Assembly (NCBI RefSeq): GCF_000189635.1
Contig: NW_002475939.1
Coordinates: forward strand, 54,801-118,800
Length of the DNA: 64,000 bases
Reading direction: 5' to 3'
Source: Tetrahymena thermophila SB210
Taxonomy: Eukaryota > Ciliophora > Oligohymenophorea > Hymenostomatida > Tetrahymenidae
Below are positions 24,401 through 35,531 of the stretch, one piece after another. How positions within the stretch are numbered: position 1 is the first letter of the stretch; the number at the start of each line of letters is the position of its first letter. Under the pieces are notes generated by a model that saw only the letters and a program-made list of their open reading frames with translations, was not told the DNA's origin and did no database searches. A program made the translations under genes and the position numbers.

Positions 24401-27400
24401 TTCAAACTCTCTTTTTATTTCTCATTTGAATGTTTCTGGGCTTGACATATCAGATAATTTAGTTGATATTCTCTGCTTAAGTCCATTCATGAAGAATATA
24501 ACGGAAATTATTATGAATGACTGTCCTAACATAACATTTAGGATTTTCGAAGTATTTTCTAAAAGTGAATCAGTGAATTATATCAAAAGGATAGAGCTTT
24601 CTAATTGTTTACAGCACTCAAATATAACTGCTGCAAAAAAGACTGGGTAAAAGAAAAAATGTTTTATCACATAGATTACATTTAAAATTATTTTTATTTA
24701 GATTTCTAAATGGCCTTCTTGACAAGAGAAAGAGTAAGTAAGAATTCAAATCGTTTGCCAAGACAGATAAATTAGGGAATTTGAGAGTGATAAATTTATA
24801 AGGTTGTAATATCTTGCACAACCATATAAAATAATTAGCTGATTCTCATTCTTTGAAATAAGTTGAAGAAATCAATGTTTCTAGGTGTGATCATATGACT
24901 GATGAGTGTATAAAAGAAATATCTACCTCTCAGAATTTCTAAAATTTGAAAGCATTATATCTAAGCAACTTGAAAAATTTAACTGCTGTTTCTATCGAGC
25001 TAATAGGTAATTCTAAGTATCTAATTAATTTAGATACTATTTATTTAGATGGATGTGACAAGATAGATAAAAACATTTTAATAAATGCCATGAACTTGAA
25101 CAATTTTTAGAATTTAAAAGTTCTTCGATTCGATGAGACTTAATATTCAATTTCATTAATTCGATAAATAAATTTCTCAAATAAAAATAGCGTCCAAACA
25201 TTCTGGAGAATGTAAAGTATAGAAATTTTAATTTAAAACCCAGATCTATTTTTTAAGCTCTACATATCCGAAATCTTAACTCTAAATTAAAAACCAATAA
25301 GGTTCATAGTTTCTAAACAAAATGTAAGTATTTAACAAATATGTATTGTATATATTAAAAATATTGGTTTTAATAGGAGCCTAGTGTCATTTAAAAGCTA
25401 GCATTGATTTTGAACCACTAGATAATAAATTTTTAGGAATCAAGTTGTCGGATTAACGTAAATGATATAATGCTAAATGAAAAAATGATTGACGAAATTA
25501 AGAGGTAAAAAAATTAAAACATAAATAGTTTCTGCTACACAGACATTTGCACTTTAGGAAATTACAAAGCAGTTCAAAGAACTATCTAAACAGACAATGT
25601 AAAAAAGGAGAATGTTTCTCTTGATCAGTCATTTGTTGTTATAGATGGGTTTGAAACAAAATCACAACCATAAAGTACAAAATAAATTATAAACCTTCCT
25701 CATTCTTTCTACGAATAAAAAGTTTATTGCAGAAACGAATGCTTTAAAGCTATGCACTATTTAAAATTTGTCAAAGAACTTTCCAAGTTAGATCTATCTT
25801 ACAGCAAATCTATAAATCTCCCTGGCTATCAATTTATTAAGGAATGTGTATTCTTTCCAAATCTTATCGAATTAAATTTGCAAGGTCTTTAAATATTGAA
25901 TAAGCATGTCTAATAAATGTGTTATGGAATTTAGTTCACAGGTCTTCGTATTTTGAACCTTAGAAACTGCTCAAGCCTAACATTTTAAGGTTTTGAATAT
26001 TTTTTACAATCAGGGATTACTGACACTCTTCAGTATTTAGACATTTACAATAGCTAAATTGAAGGAACTGATTTCTCTTTATGCTTGCCTGATTTTGCTT
26101 TTCTTAGCTAACTTAACCAAGGATAAATAAATATAACTTTGTAATATTCCAAATTTTATTTTTTTATTTGTTAAAAATGATTTTTTTAAAGCTGACCTAA
26201 TTAAAAAAAAATGTTTATAGAAGATAAAAATATTCTTTTTGACACTTTTTTTTAGAAATAAATAAGATATCCACGATGAAGAGAAGGTAAAGAAGAAGAT
26301 AGGTTTACTTTTTGCCAAAATAAGGAGTCTCTTTTATATAAATTAAATTTCATTTCAAGTTTATAAGCTAAAAATAACTAGCTAAGTGTTCTCAGGTCTT
26401 TCTAGCATCTTTTAAGACCATCAAAACACACTAAGAAGTGTGTAGGTTATATTTTGCAAGTATAAACTAGCATTTTTGATTCCTATTAATCTACAATTAA
26501 ATATATTTTTTTAAATCTAAAGCGCTAAGAACATGAATTCTGAATAAAGTATTAGTTTTTGGAGTAGCATAGCTCAACTTTCAAAGCTGAAGAGTATAAG
26601 CTTGGTATTTTAATCTTGTAAAAATATTGATAAGCAATTTCTAAAAAATTTATTCTTTGGTGTATCTGTGCTGATTTAATTAGAAGAAATGCACTTAGTT
26701 TTCCCTAAGACCGAATTTATTATTAATAATGAAGATTTTACACCAGTGTGTGTTGCAATGACAAGATTATAGAAACTTTAAATTTTAGACATAAACTTGC
26801 ATGAGTAAATAAATATATATTTTTTTATAAATGTATTTAGTTTTATTAAAAATGCAAATAGAATTCCTTTGGTCAACAATTAGTTTTTGGAGGAGTTAGT
26901 TTATATAGTAGGAAATCTAGAAAACATTAGAAGTTTATCAATTGATTATTCATGGATTATAAATTTCTAAATGTCTAATATATTGAAGTTGTTTGAATCA
27001 CTTGAAGCATCAAAAATGAAGCTTTTAACACTAAACTTAGATTTTGAAATGTATTTTAGTTAGATTCATTGTTTTTATTTTAAAATAAAATAAACATTTT
27101 TAGGTGCACTTTTAATCAAGCAATATGGAAAAAGATGAAAAAGTATATTCTTTCTCAAAGCACACTGATAGAGCTTAATCTTAACATTTCATAGTAAATT
27201 AATTTATTACTCATTTTTGATTCTAACAAACTTTGTAAAAAAATAGTTGTGTTGAACTAAAAGAAAAATCTATTGTAAAATTTATAAACCAGTGTCTGGA
27301 GCTAAAAATGTTGAAAGTGTTAAAGCTTTTAATGTGGGGGTAAATATAAATTGAGAATTGATTATTATAAAAAAATATATTTTCATTTATTTATTTATAA

Positions 27401-27506
27401 ATAAAGAGTAGGAAAAATAACTCAGAAAAGTAAAGATATTTTAAAGTAAAACACCAACATATACTTAATAGATACATTCGATTTATCTATCTAAGAAATT
27501 TAATGA
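21449..27506 (+). CDS. Pseudokinase-like domain fused to leucine-rich repeats (about 1,757 aa)
   Basis: Ten exons join with consistent phases: 21449-23669, 23938-24646, 24702-25323, 25377-26140, 26256-26459, 26523-26804, 26862-27050, 27104-27193, 27247-27339, 27407-27506. Residues about 190-350 follow a protein kinase C-lobe: a hinge-like LTDFCEYTLRQII, then the helix-E/catalytic-loop region FFMHTRGYTHNSINLDNIF, where HRDxxxxN should be, then VVGGFD where DFG should be, and a helix-F-like DVRQFGLVLIEFLLS. The catalytic Asp (now Asn304-Ser305) and the DFG metal Asp are both changed, so it should be inactive. From about residue 780 to the end there are leucine-rich repeats of the cysteine-containing/RNase-inhibitor type (LxxLDISxT, LxxLNLxxC, LVELNLQGL). 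No signal peptide or membrane span is seen. Likely a scaffold; partners unknown. The last two splice sites are less certain than the rest. Confidence 0.8.
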
Positions 27507-27978
27507 TATAATCAATTTAATAAATATAATTTGCTTGCAGTTTAATTTGTTTTGTTTGAATAATAAAAATAATTTTATCAAGGTCTGCCAATATTTAAGA
27601 CTATTTTATTAACTACAAATTTGATGGATAATTAGATGAATGTATGAATAGACGGATGAATAGATGGAAGGACTGATGAGTTTTCATACAACTTTTCAAT
27701 TATAAAATAATTTAATCCTATTTATTTTATGCTAATATTTTTGTAAATATTCTATATAAATAAATTGTTTTATACTTTAATTTATAAATTCTGCTCTCAC
27801 TTAAAATCTATTTCATAGATAATTTATTTTTATCAAGTTGATATGCTTTGTTAATATTACTCGCATTCTTTGTTTTTTGATTTTCTTTAAATTCTTGATC
27901 GCAATAGACGATTATTTAGAAATTAAATAAAAATAATAAAAATCATCAATACAAATAAAGAAAATATATAGCTCTAAA
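27507..27978. other. Intergenic spacer with degenerate GATGAATA-type repeats
   Basis: Short spacer. Between about 27617 and 27680 it contains imperfect units of GATGAAT/GATGGAT (for example GAATAGACGGATGAATAGAT). No gene is seen. Confidence 0.6.
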
Positions 27979-28119
27979 ATGGGATTACCAATTAGAAATA
28001 TCCAATTCGCTAGATATCACTATTTAGCTGCAGTTACCGTTTTCACTTACTTTGCTACTCGTTGCTGCTTATTAGATTACAAGAAGTACTATCCTTTAGC
28101 TTCAGTCAAGAAGATTTGA
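27979..28119 (+). CDS. Very small single-span protein (46 aa)
   Basis: ATG to TGA, 46 codons, starting MGLPIRNIQFARYHYLAAVT and ending YYPLASVKKI. One hydrophobic span (about 16-32, YLAAVTVFTYFATRCCL) is flanked by basic residues. Codon choice (ATC, GGA, CGT, TGC, GCT, CAC) is strikingly more G+C-rich and biased than in any neighbour, the pattern of a highly expressed gene. Size, the single span with a positively charged N-terminus and strong codon bias fit a small subunit of a mitochondrial inner-membrane complex, but this is inference; no known subunit was recognised. It is too short to prove from the sequence alone, though the codon bias makes chance unlikely. Confidence 0.7.
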   Translation: MGLPIRNIQFARYHYLAAVTVFTYFATRCCLLDYKKYYPLASVKKI

Positions 28120-29266
28120 ATTCTCTGAATCTTTAAGAGGGTTTTTATAATTTTCTCTAGATTGAATCATTAGATTAATAGCATGTAATAAAGCAGTAAA
28201 AACGGATCAAAATAGTTAAACAAACGATATTAATTTATAGAATTAGAAATAATAGTAAAATTGATAACTTTGTTGCTATTCGTATATGCATGTTTTAATC
28301 TAAAGTATTGCACTATCTTATCACATTATCCTATTATTAAATTTATTTCTCCCATAATTATTTACAAATATAATTTCTCTGCTTTACTTTCAAAAATATA
28401 TTATTTCTATCAAATTGCAAATATTGATGAATATATTAGAATTTTTATATAATTTTACAATTGAATATTTTATTTTTTATTTGTTAAAAAAGAAAAAAAC
28501 GTGTTATTTAAAATATATTATAAATATCTAGAAAAACAAAAATTATATACAATATACATATCTTTTATTGTTTTAAATAATAAATTATTTGTTACTGTAA
28601 AAACAAGAAGATTCTAAATTAAAAGACCTGCTTTGAAATGTTTGATAAGAAACAAGCAAACTATTAAAAAATAGATTCTAATTATTTATAAAAAATAAAA
28701 TTATGAATTTAAAATATTTTTTTTAAATCAGAAATATTACAAAAAAAAAATTAAAAATTGATTTAATTTCATTGAAGGCTGTATATAGGTGTAAATTCGA
28801 TTTTTAATAAAACTTATTCAATTATAATATAATTTTTCAATTGTTTCAACATAATCTAAAATATTATATTAATCAATATTTGCTGCTTGGATTTTAGTTT
28901 ATTGAATATTTATTCCTAAGTAAAATACATTCGAGTATTTTAACGTGAAGCCAAAGTTGAGAAAATCTTCTTCAATTTACTATTATGTAAATTTTTAGTT
29001 ATGTTTTATTTATATATAAAAATTAACAGCTATAAAGCATAACAATATTCGATAAAGATAGTTAAAATTGAAAAAAATTAAATATTATAAAGCCCAAATA
29101 GCCTATTTACTAATAATTAAAAAGAAAATTAAGTTTACATAATATTTTATAAGCAAGTAAGATAGTAAGATAAATAAATAAGCAAGTAAGTAAGTAAGTT
29201 ACGCAATTATTATAAGGCTTGTTATAAAAATATTTCCATAAGTTCAATCTGTAGATTCAAAAGTTT
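28120..29266. other. AT-rich intergenic spacer
   Basis: Spacer with long A/T runs and no supported gene. A 63-codon frame at 28261-28452 exists but has spacer-like composition. Near the end is a degenerate AAGT/AAAT repeat (29154-29200). Confidence 0.55.
29154..29200. repeat. Degenerate (AAGT/AAAT)n tract
   Basis: Runs such as AAGCAAGTAAGTAAGTAAGT and AGATAAATAAAT occur about 70 bases upstream of the next gene. Simple-sequence tract; no function is apparent. Confidence 0.7.
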
Positions 29267-32078
29267 ATGAGTATTAATAAATCTATATCTCTAGGTGTCT
29301 TAGCAGATAAATAATAAATCATTATGTAGTAGGATATATTTTCTCAAAATGGTAATTCATAAAATACTAAAAAAACATATTAAACAATATATTATCAATA
29401 TAAAAGGATAAAAAAGTTAAAATTAAAAGCAATAAGAGTCATTCATCCCAATAACAAATTTGGATAATCAACAAAACCATGGTTAAAAGTTTGAATCTGG
29501 TAAATTATATAGAATACTTTTTTTAATTATTTATTTTGTTTTTTAGATGAGTAGGATGAAGAATTTAGGGATGAAACAGAAGAATAAAATTTAATTAACT
29601 AACTGATCTCCATTTTAGGGAATGAAGAATATAAATTACAAATACCTGGTAGATTCTTTAATTTAATTCATATAAAAAGTTATTTTAGAGACGTAATAAA
29701 TGAGGTTTGCTAAAATTACTAATTAAACATAGAATTATTATGCCATATTTAATGATATTTTTTTATCTCTAAAAAATATAGAAAACTTGAAAAATGAAGC
29801 ATTGGCTTTGTTGAGAACAAAAATGATTATTAATAACTAAAATGGCGGCGAAAACAATACAATTTATTAAAATTAGATAAATTAAATTCTTGGAAAAGAG
29901 CAGTCTAATAAAAAGAATGACGAATAATTTTCGAATTAAAACTCTGGGGCAAAAACTAATTCTTAAAATTAGCAATAAGAATAACAACTGAAAATTCAGT
30001 AGCTTTAGTAATAGCTTAACAATTAATATGGTTTGAATTAGGAACTCATAAACTCAAACGAGGAATAAGACAACAGAATACAGTAAGAATACTACAGTGA
30101 GAAAAACAAAAGTAATTAATAGTATTCAAGCTATTAAGCAAATTATTAAACAAAAACTGATTAAAATTGGTAGCCTTCTTATTAAGATTAAAGGTATGGA
30201 CCTCCTGAAAATTCTAAAACTGATTAGTTTTAACAGAGTTAGCAGTAACCAGTTTCCTTTGCATGCTCTCCTACCACAAATACCAACATTTTAATTCCAA
30301 ATAATTCTAATGAGTAAAGCAAAATTATTTTTAAATTATAATTTAACTTTTTATTTTTTTAAATATGAAAAAAATAAACTAATTAAAATTTCTAAAATAA
30401 AATTTAAAAAAATAATTATAAAAGTCCAAAGAGCATCATTAACGTTAACGATTTACTAAACAGAGTTAACCCAAAACAATTGTAAAAAGGGAATTAAGAA
30501 TACAATCAATTGAATTAAAATCATTTAGAAAATATCACTGAAGAACCTAGTTTCAGCAATAACAATTCAAACAGTAAATACAATGGTAGCTCAGCTAATA
30601 AAAAATAATCCTTTTTTTAAGCTAAAAATGCAGTTTAAAAGAGACAAACTTCAACTTCTCCGATATCAAAAAGCTAAAAAACTTTCAATTAAAATACGAG
30701 AGGAAGAACTGATAACAATAGCAGCAATATTAATAGTACCAGCAGCAACAATAATAGTAGCAACTATGGGTACACATTTAACAATAATAGCTTATTAAAT
30801 AACATTAATAAAAACAACTACAGCAGTACAATCACTAACTAGAATCCTAACTATTTAAATAACATGAGTGACAGCGGTAAGAAAAGAACTGCTTCCTCTT
30901 CAGTTAAAAAGATAAGCAGATCATTCTACAGTTAAAATAATAACAATAACAATAATTTTAATAGCACAAATGGAAGCACTATCCTAAATAATAGCTTTAC
31001 TTATATCAGTAATAGTGGTAATTCATAGAATTACTAGATAAAATTGCTTAATAAAATATTTTAGAGTGAAAAAGAAAACAATTAAAATGAAATATCTGAT
31101 ATGATAACTCCTTAGAAAAATTCAGGTTCTTTGAATAAAAGATAACGTACCATGACTCACTCTCATTCTTTGAATAAGACATTTGCTTAGCCTAGTAATT
31201 AAATTATATTAAAAGCCCAGCAGTTATTTATAAATTTTTTGTATTCTTTAGGTAAACAATTGTAAAAAAACCCCTAAGAACTCAAAAAGCTAAAGATTTC
31301 TTCTTTCTAAAACTTTAGTCAAGGTGCTATTGGAAAACTTTAGATCCTAGAAAACGTAAAAATAAAAATTTTTATAATTTTATTTTTACTTAAATAAAAA
31401 ACTTAAAAAAGGAAATTAAAAGTAGCTAGGAGCAAAAGAGGTTATTATAGGAATAGATAAACTAACTTAAAGCTGATATTGCTCTTGAGAAGAAGTGGTA
31501 AGAAGAATCTACCTTGAACAATTAAGTTCTACAAAACCAAATGAATAATATCAATAAAAACTGCAGTGTAAATTTGATTTAAAATAATTTTTCGATATAT
31601 GAATATTCCATTTGTAATTTAGATGCTGATTTATGATGGAGTGCAAAAGAAAAAGCTTTTATCTGACTCTAGATTAGAAATAAAGGAAATTGAAAATGAT
31701 AAAGAATAAATTATGAATAAAATTGAAGCTATTAACCAGTAAACTAAGTAAGAAAAAGAATACATTTACACTTATAAAGTCTTGATAGAAGAGATTAAAA
31801 AGCAAATTAAAAATGAACTTGTAAATTTTTTAAATTCACATAAACAAAAATAAAATTTAAATTATTTTTTTAGAAATTAAGAAATGATTTAAAAGAAAAA
31901 GTACAAAATAACAAAAAAATGCTTGAGAGCCTATAAGTAAAAAAAGATGCTCTGGTATAATTATTTTTTTTTATATTTTAAATTTAAATTAATTTACTTT
32001 TTTTTATAGTTTAATAAAAACTGCACAATCATATAGAGTGTTGAATAGTCCTTAAATAGGTATTTTGAAAAATAATGA
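29267..32078 (+). CDS. Gln/Asn-rich protein with C-terminal coiled coil (748 aa)
   Basis: Nine exons join with every phase matching: 29267-29351, 29407-29499, 29547-29648, 29782-30313, 30425-31355, 31412-31567, 31623-31820, 31874-31954, 32010-32078. Most introns are 50-60 nt, typical of Tetrahymena. The N-terminal 70 or so residues are polar. An acidic patch (DEQDEEFRDETEEQ) follows around 60-75. Next comes a long Gln/Asn-rich, low-complexity region (about 110-480, with QQQEQQLKIQQLQQQL and many NNSS tracts). A C-terminal coiled coil (about 530-730) is rich in Glu/Lys heptads (EQKRLLQEQINQLKAD, KEQIMNKIEAI). No enzyme domain, signal peptide or membrane span was found. The Q/N-rich part is prion-like in composition; the coiled coil suggests a structural or scaffold role, perhaps cortical or basal-body. 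Identity unknown. The exon 3 donor (GTAGAT) is the weakest splice call. Confidence 0.78.
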
Positions 32079-32500
32079 GTTAATGGATGATTAACTGCTT
32101 TTTTTATTTGTTATTATTACCTCAATAAATTGATTAAAAAATAAATTAATTTTCAACTTGCATTAATTGTAAATAAGAATATAATTATTAAATAGAAAAT
32201 TAGAAATTATGTAAAATTAATTTCTTTATAATTAAAACATTATCAAAATCTTTATTTTTTACTTGTTTATGTATTTCTTTCTTTGTTTGTTCATATTTGT
32301 ATGTATTAATGTATGTATATAGATCTGTTAAATATTAAACATTCACTTAGCATTTAATTTTGATGAAAGATACAAAATTTTTATTTTAAGATTTTTGATT
32401 TAAAACCTAATTAATTAATTATTTATATTATTCTTGCAGCTTTTCAATTTATTAATTTACTTAATCAATACACCTTTCAAATACAAATTTGTACCACAAA
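32079..32500. other. Intergenic spacer
   Basis: AT-rich sequence between two plus-strand genes, with a pyrimidine-rich TTTG/TATGTA stretch near 32270-32320. No gene is supported. Confidence 0.55.
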
Positions 32501-33958
32501 ATGACTCTTAAATCAATTGCTGAATTAGGTCATAAGATATTGTTTTTTGGCAGCGACTCTTTTGCTTATCCTGTTTTGAAGAGTCTTCATAGCCATTCAA
32601 AATCAAATCCTGAATTTATATCTGACGTTCAAGTGGTAACTCATTTCAAAACAAGCAAAAGCAAAAAAATAACTAATCAAGTAGAACAATATGCTTTGGA
32701 TTAATCACTAAGTAAGTATTGGTTATCAAATAAAATACTAGTTTTTATTTTATTTTTAAGAAATATATTAGCCAATAGGGCAAACACCTAATAACAGAAA
32801 AGCTGAGTGGTAGCAATTCTATTAGAGCGAGTTATTTTAAAATAATAGTTTTAATTTGGGAATAGTATGTTCTTATGGCTATATGATTCCTTCATATATT
32901 ATTGATAGATTTACTGAAGGTGATTATAATTTTACTGATAAAGATTGAAATTTTAAGAATCATTTAAACTTTATTTGAATATAAAAATCTATTTTATCTA
33001 AATTAAAATTTTTCATCTTAAAGATATCATTATTAGTATTTAAAACTTTAAACAATATGTTAACTTTTATCTAAAATTTATGATCTTAGCAATAGAAAAT
33101 TCTATATTTTTATTATATCTTGAATTTAATTAATAGGTATGCTAGTTATTCATCCAAGTTTATTACCAAAATACAGAGGAGCCTCTCCTTTGTAATATGC
33201 TCTTCTTAATGGAGATAAATAAACAGGAGTTTCCATTATCGAAATTAGTAAACTAAAATTTGATGCTGGCCGTATTTTGAAATAGTCTCTTTTTAAAATT
33301 CCTCGTGAATTCACATATACTGACTTATCGAATTCACTTGCTTAATAATGTATTTTCTTATTTTTATTTAAGCAAGATGCAAATAAAAAAGAAATTTGAA
33401 TATACTAAATACCATTTACTTTATTTAATAGCAAGCATAGATATTATAGATGTATTAGCCAAGTACAAGGAATATAAGTAAAATAGCTTAGAATAAAAAG
33501 AAGAAGAATATACTAAAGCACCTAAATTCTAAAATTCAGATACACATTTGAATTTTGAAATTGAAGATAATTAATAAATTTACAACAGATACAGATGCTT
33601 CAAAGGAACTAATTTTGTGTCAGTAAGGACAAAGTATAATTCAAAAGAAATCATAATAGAGAAAATGAGCTTACCAAATGCTAAAGAACAAGAATAATTA
33701 AAATTACTAATAAATAGCAAGCCCGGTTCTATATGGGCATTTAAGTAAAAATCTATGAAGAATTATGTTTATGTAAAATGCAAAGAAGGCTTTATTAGAA
33801 TTGATGATTGGAGGTTCTTTGACTAATTATCAAGACCTGCTTATACTTTTGTTGATTAATTTATTAATAGAGAGCAGATGAGTTAGGATTTATAAAGAGA
33901 GGGATATATTTACTTTTAAAAGATAGAAACTGAAAATAAAGAACAATCTAATGCATGA
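32501..33958 (+). CDS. MTFMT: Methionyl-tRNA formyltransferase, mitochondrial type
   Basis: Exons 32501-32711, 32761-32919, 33137-33349 and 33432-33958 join in phase to 369 residues, close to the human mitochondrial enzyme. The family formylates initiator Met-tRNA from 10-formyltetrahydrofolate for mitochondrial translation start. Recognisable blocks are the N-terminal Rossmann strand and loop ILFFGSDSFAYPVLKSL (about 14-30), IVCSYGYMIP, the signature HPSLLPKYRGASP (about 128-140), GVSIIEI and FDAGRIL with the conserved Asp, then a C-terminal domain (about 250-360) matching the tRNA-binding OB fold (GSIWAF, FIRIDDWRFFD). The catalytic Asn normally two residues before the signature His is Val here (GMLVIHPS), while His and Asp remain. 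The N-terminus lacks a strong classical mitochondrial presequence, but ciliate targeting signals can be short. The family assignment is firm. Confidence 0.93.
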
Positions 33959-35531
33959 AAATATTATTTTTATTTGTAGAGTATTTAGTTTTATTTGCAA
34001 TAATGTTAGAAATATATCAAAAACTAAAAAATAAAGTTAATATGTAATGTGTGATAAAATTTGTTATCTTCTTCTATTACAATTTTTTTCTTTAGTAAAG
34101 CTATTTTTTAATTTAGAGTATTTTTTATTATTTTTAAAAAACTCTCTCTTTCTTCTATTTTAAGTAGTTTTTTACAAAGCTCAAAAAAATTTAAAACAAA
34201 TTCTGAAGAAAATATCATTCTTATTAGAAAATATTTTTAAATTTAAGAAAATAATCATATTTTTCTGTTTATATTAACAAGAAATAAAATAATAAAAAGA
34301 ATTTGTTATTACCTTTGCTATTACCAAATATTTAAAAGGTACTATAATGATACTATACCTATTTTTAGTATCTGAAACAATTACATTACTTATAAAGCTA
34401 AAATTGAAATTCTTTAGCATCTAAAAGTTTTAATTTAAAAACAATATGTAGGGTAAAATTAATTATCTTTAAAATTTATTTAAAATTCTTAATATTTTAG
34501 TAATTTTGACTTTAATTTAAATAATAAACAATTATAAATACGATATCTATTTTTTAAGCTGCAAAACAAAAATTAATTCAATATTTTAATAGTTCTAGGA
34601 TTATTAGATCTAATCTTATAAAAAAGTTAAATAATTTAGTTAAAAATCAAACATTTAATTATTTTATGCTTAATTTTATGGATAAAACATAAATCTGCTA
34701 ATTTGAATTTAATATTAGACAATTGGTAATAGTTTTTAAAAATAGATAGAACATATTTTATTTTTGTGTTGAATCATTTTTATATTATAATTAATTGAAT
34801 CAGGTAGGTTGATAAATTAAATATTATTAAATTATTTATTTTCTTTAAATTTATATCTAAGGTTTAAACATAGAAAATTTTATTTAAAAATTTATTTAGA
34901 TAATTTACATTTTTTATTTTTCATAAAAAATACAAATATTTTTTAGATAGATTTTAATTTTATTAAATTAGCATATTACATGTATGAATTACACGTAAAA
35001 TTAATTAATTCGTGATAATATTAATTTCATATTCTTCAAAAGATTTAACTCAGATAACCAAGTATCAAAATTAATTTACAGAATGCGTTAAGGTTAAAAA
35101 GTAGTTATCAAAAATCTAAAGAAAATTTTTAGATTTTGTTAAATCCAATATTTTTTTAAACAAAAAATTTACTGATTTTTATTATCATACAAATACACTG
35201 ATTAGTTTTCATATGGAAAAAAACTTTAAATATCCTATTGAAGATTTTTATATTGTTATTTGTGAACATACTTTAGCTATTTTCAAAGTAATAAAGATCA
35301 TTCATAATATTTTTATTATTTATTCAACAAGAATTTAAAGTTAAGATTAAGAAATATTAATTACTCAAAATAAGTAATATTTTTTTATATATTTAGTAAT
35401 TCAGAAATTAGTTTTAAACAAAAATTAAAGAAAAACATATCAAATAGTATTTAATAATATTATTTTCAACTTGTAGGAGATCATCTGAACCCTTAACAAA
35501 AAAAACAAATTATTGTTTTTAAAGATATAAA
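33959..35531. other. AT-rich intergenic spacer
   Basis: About 1.6 kb of AT-rich sequence with many TGA in all frames. I see no coding region, RNA gene or repeat array. Confidence 0.6.

Noticed and set aside
26079-26318. 79-codon minus-strand frame
   Set aside because: Antisense to exon 4, intron 4 and exon 5 of the pseudokinase-LRR gene, whose phases match; the frame is a shadow.
28261-28452. 63-codon plus-strand frame with Ile/Tyr/Leu-rich product
   Set aside because: Composition equals the spacer, codon use is unlike the strongly biased neighbour at 27979, and no domain is seen; kept as spacer.
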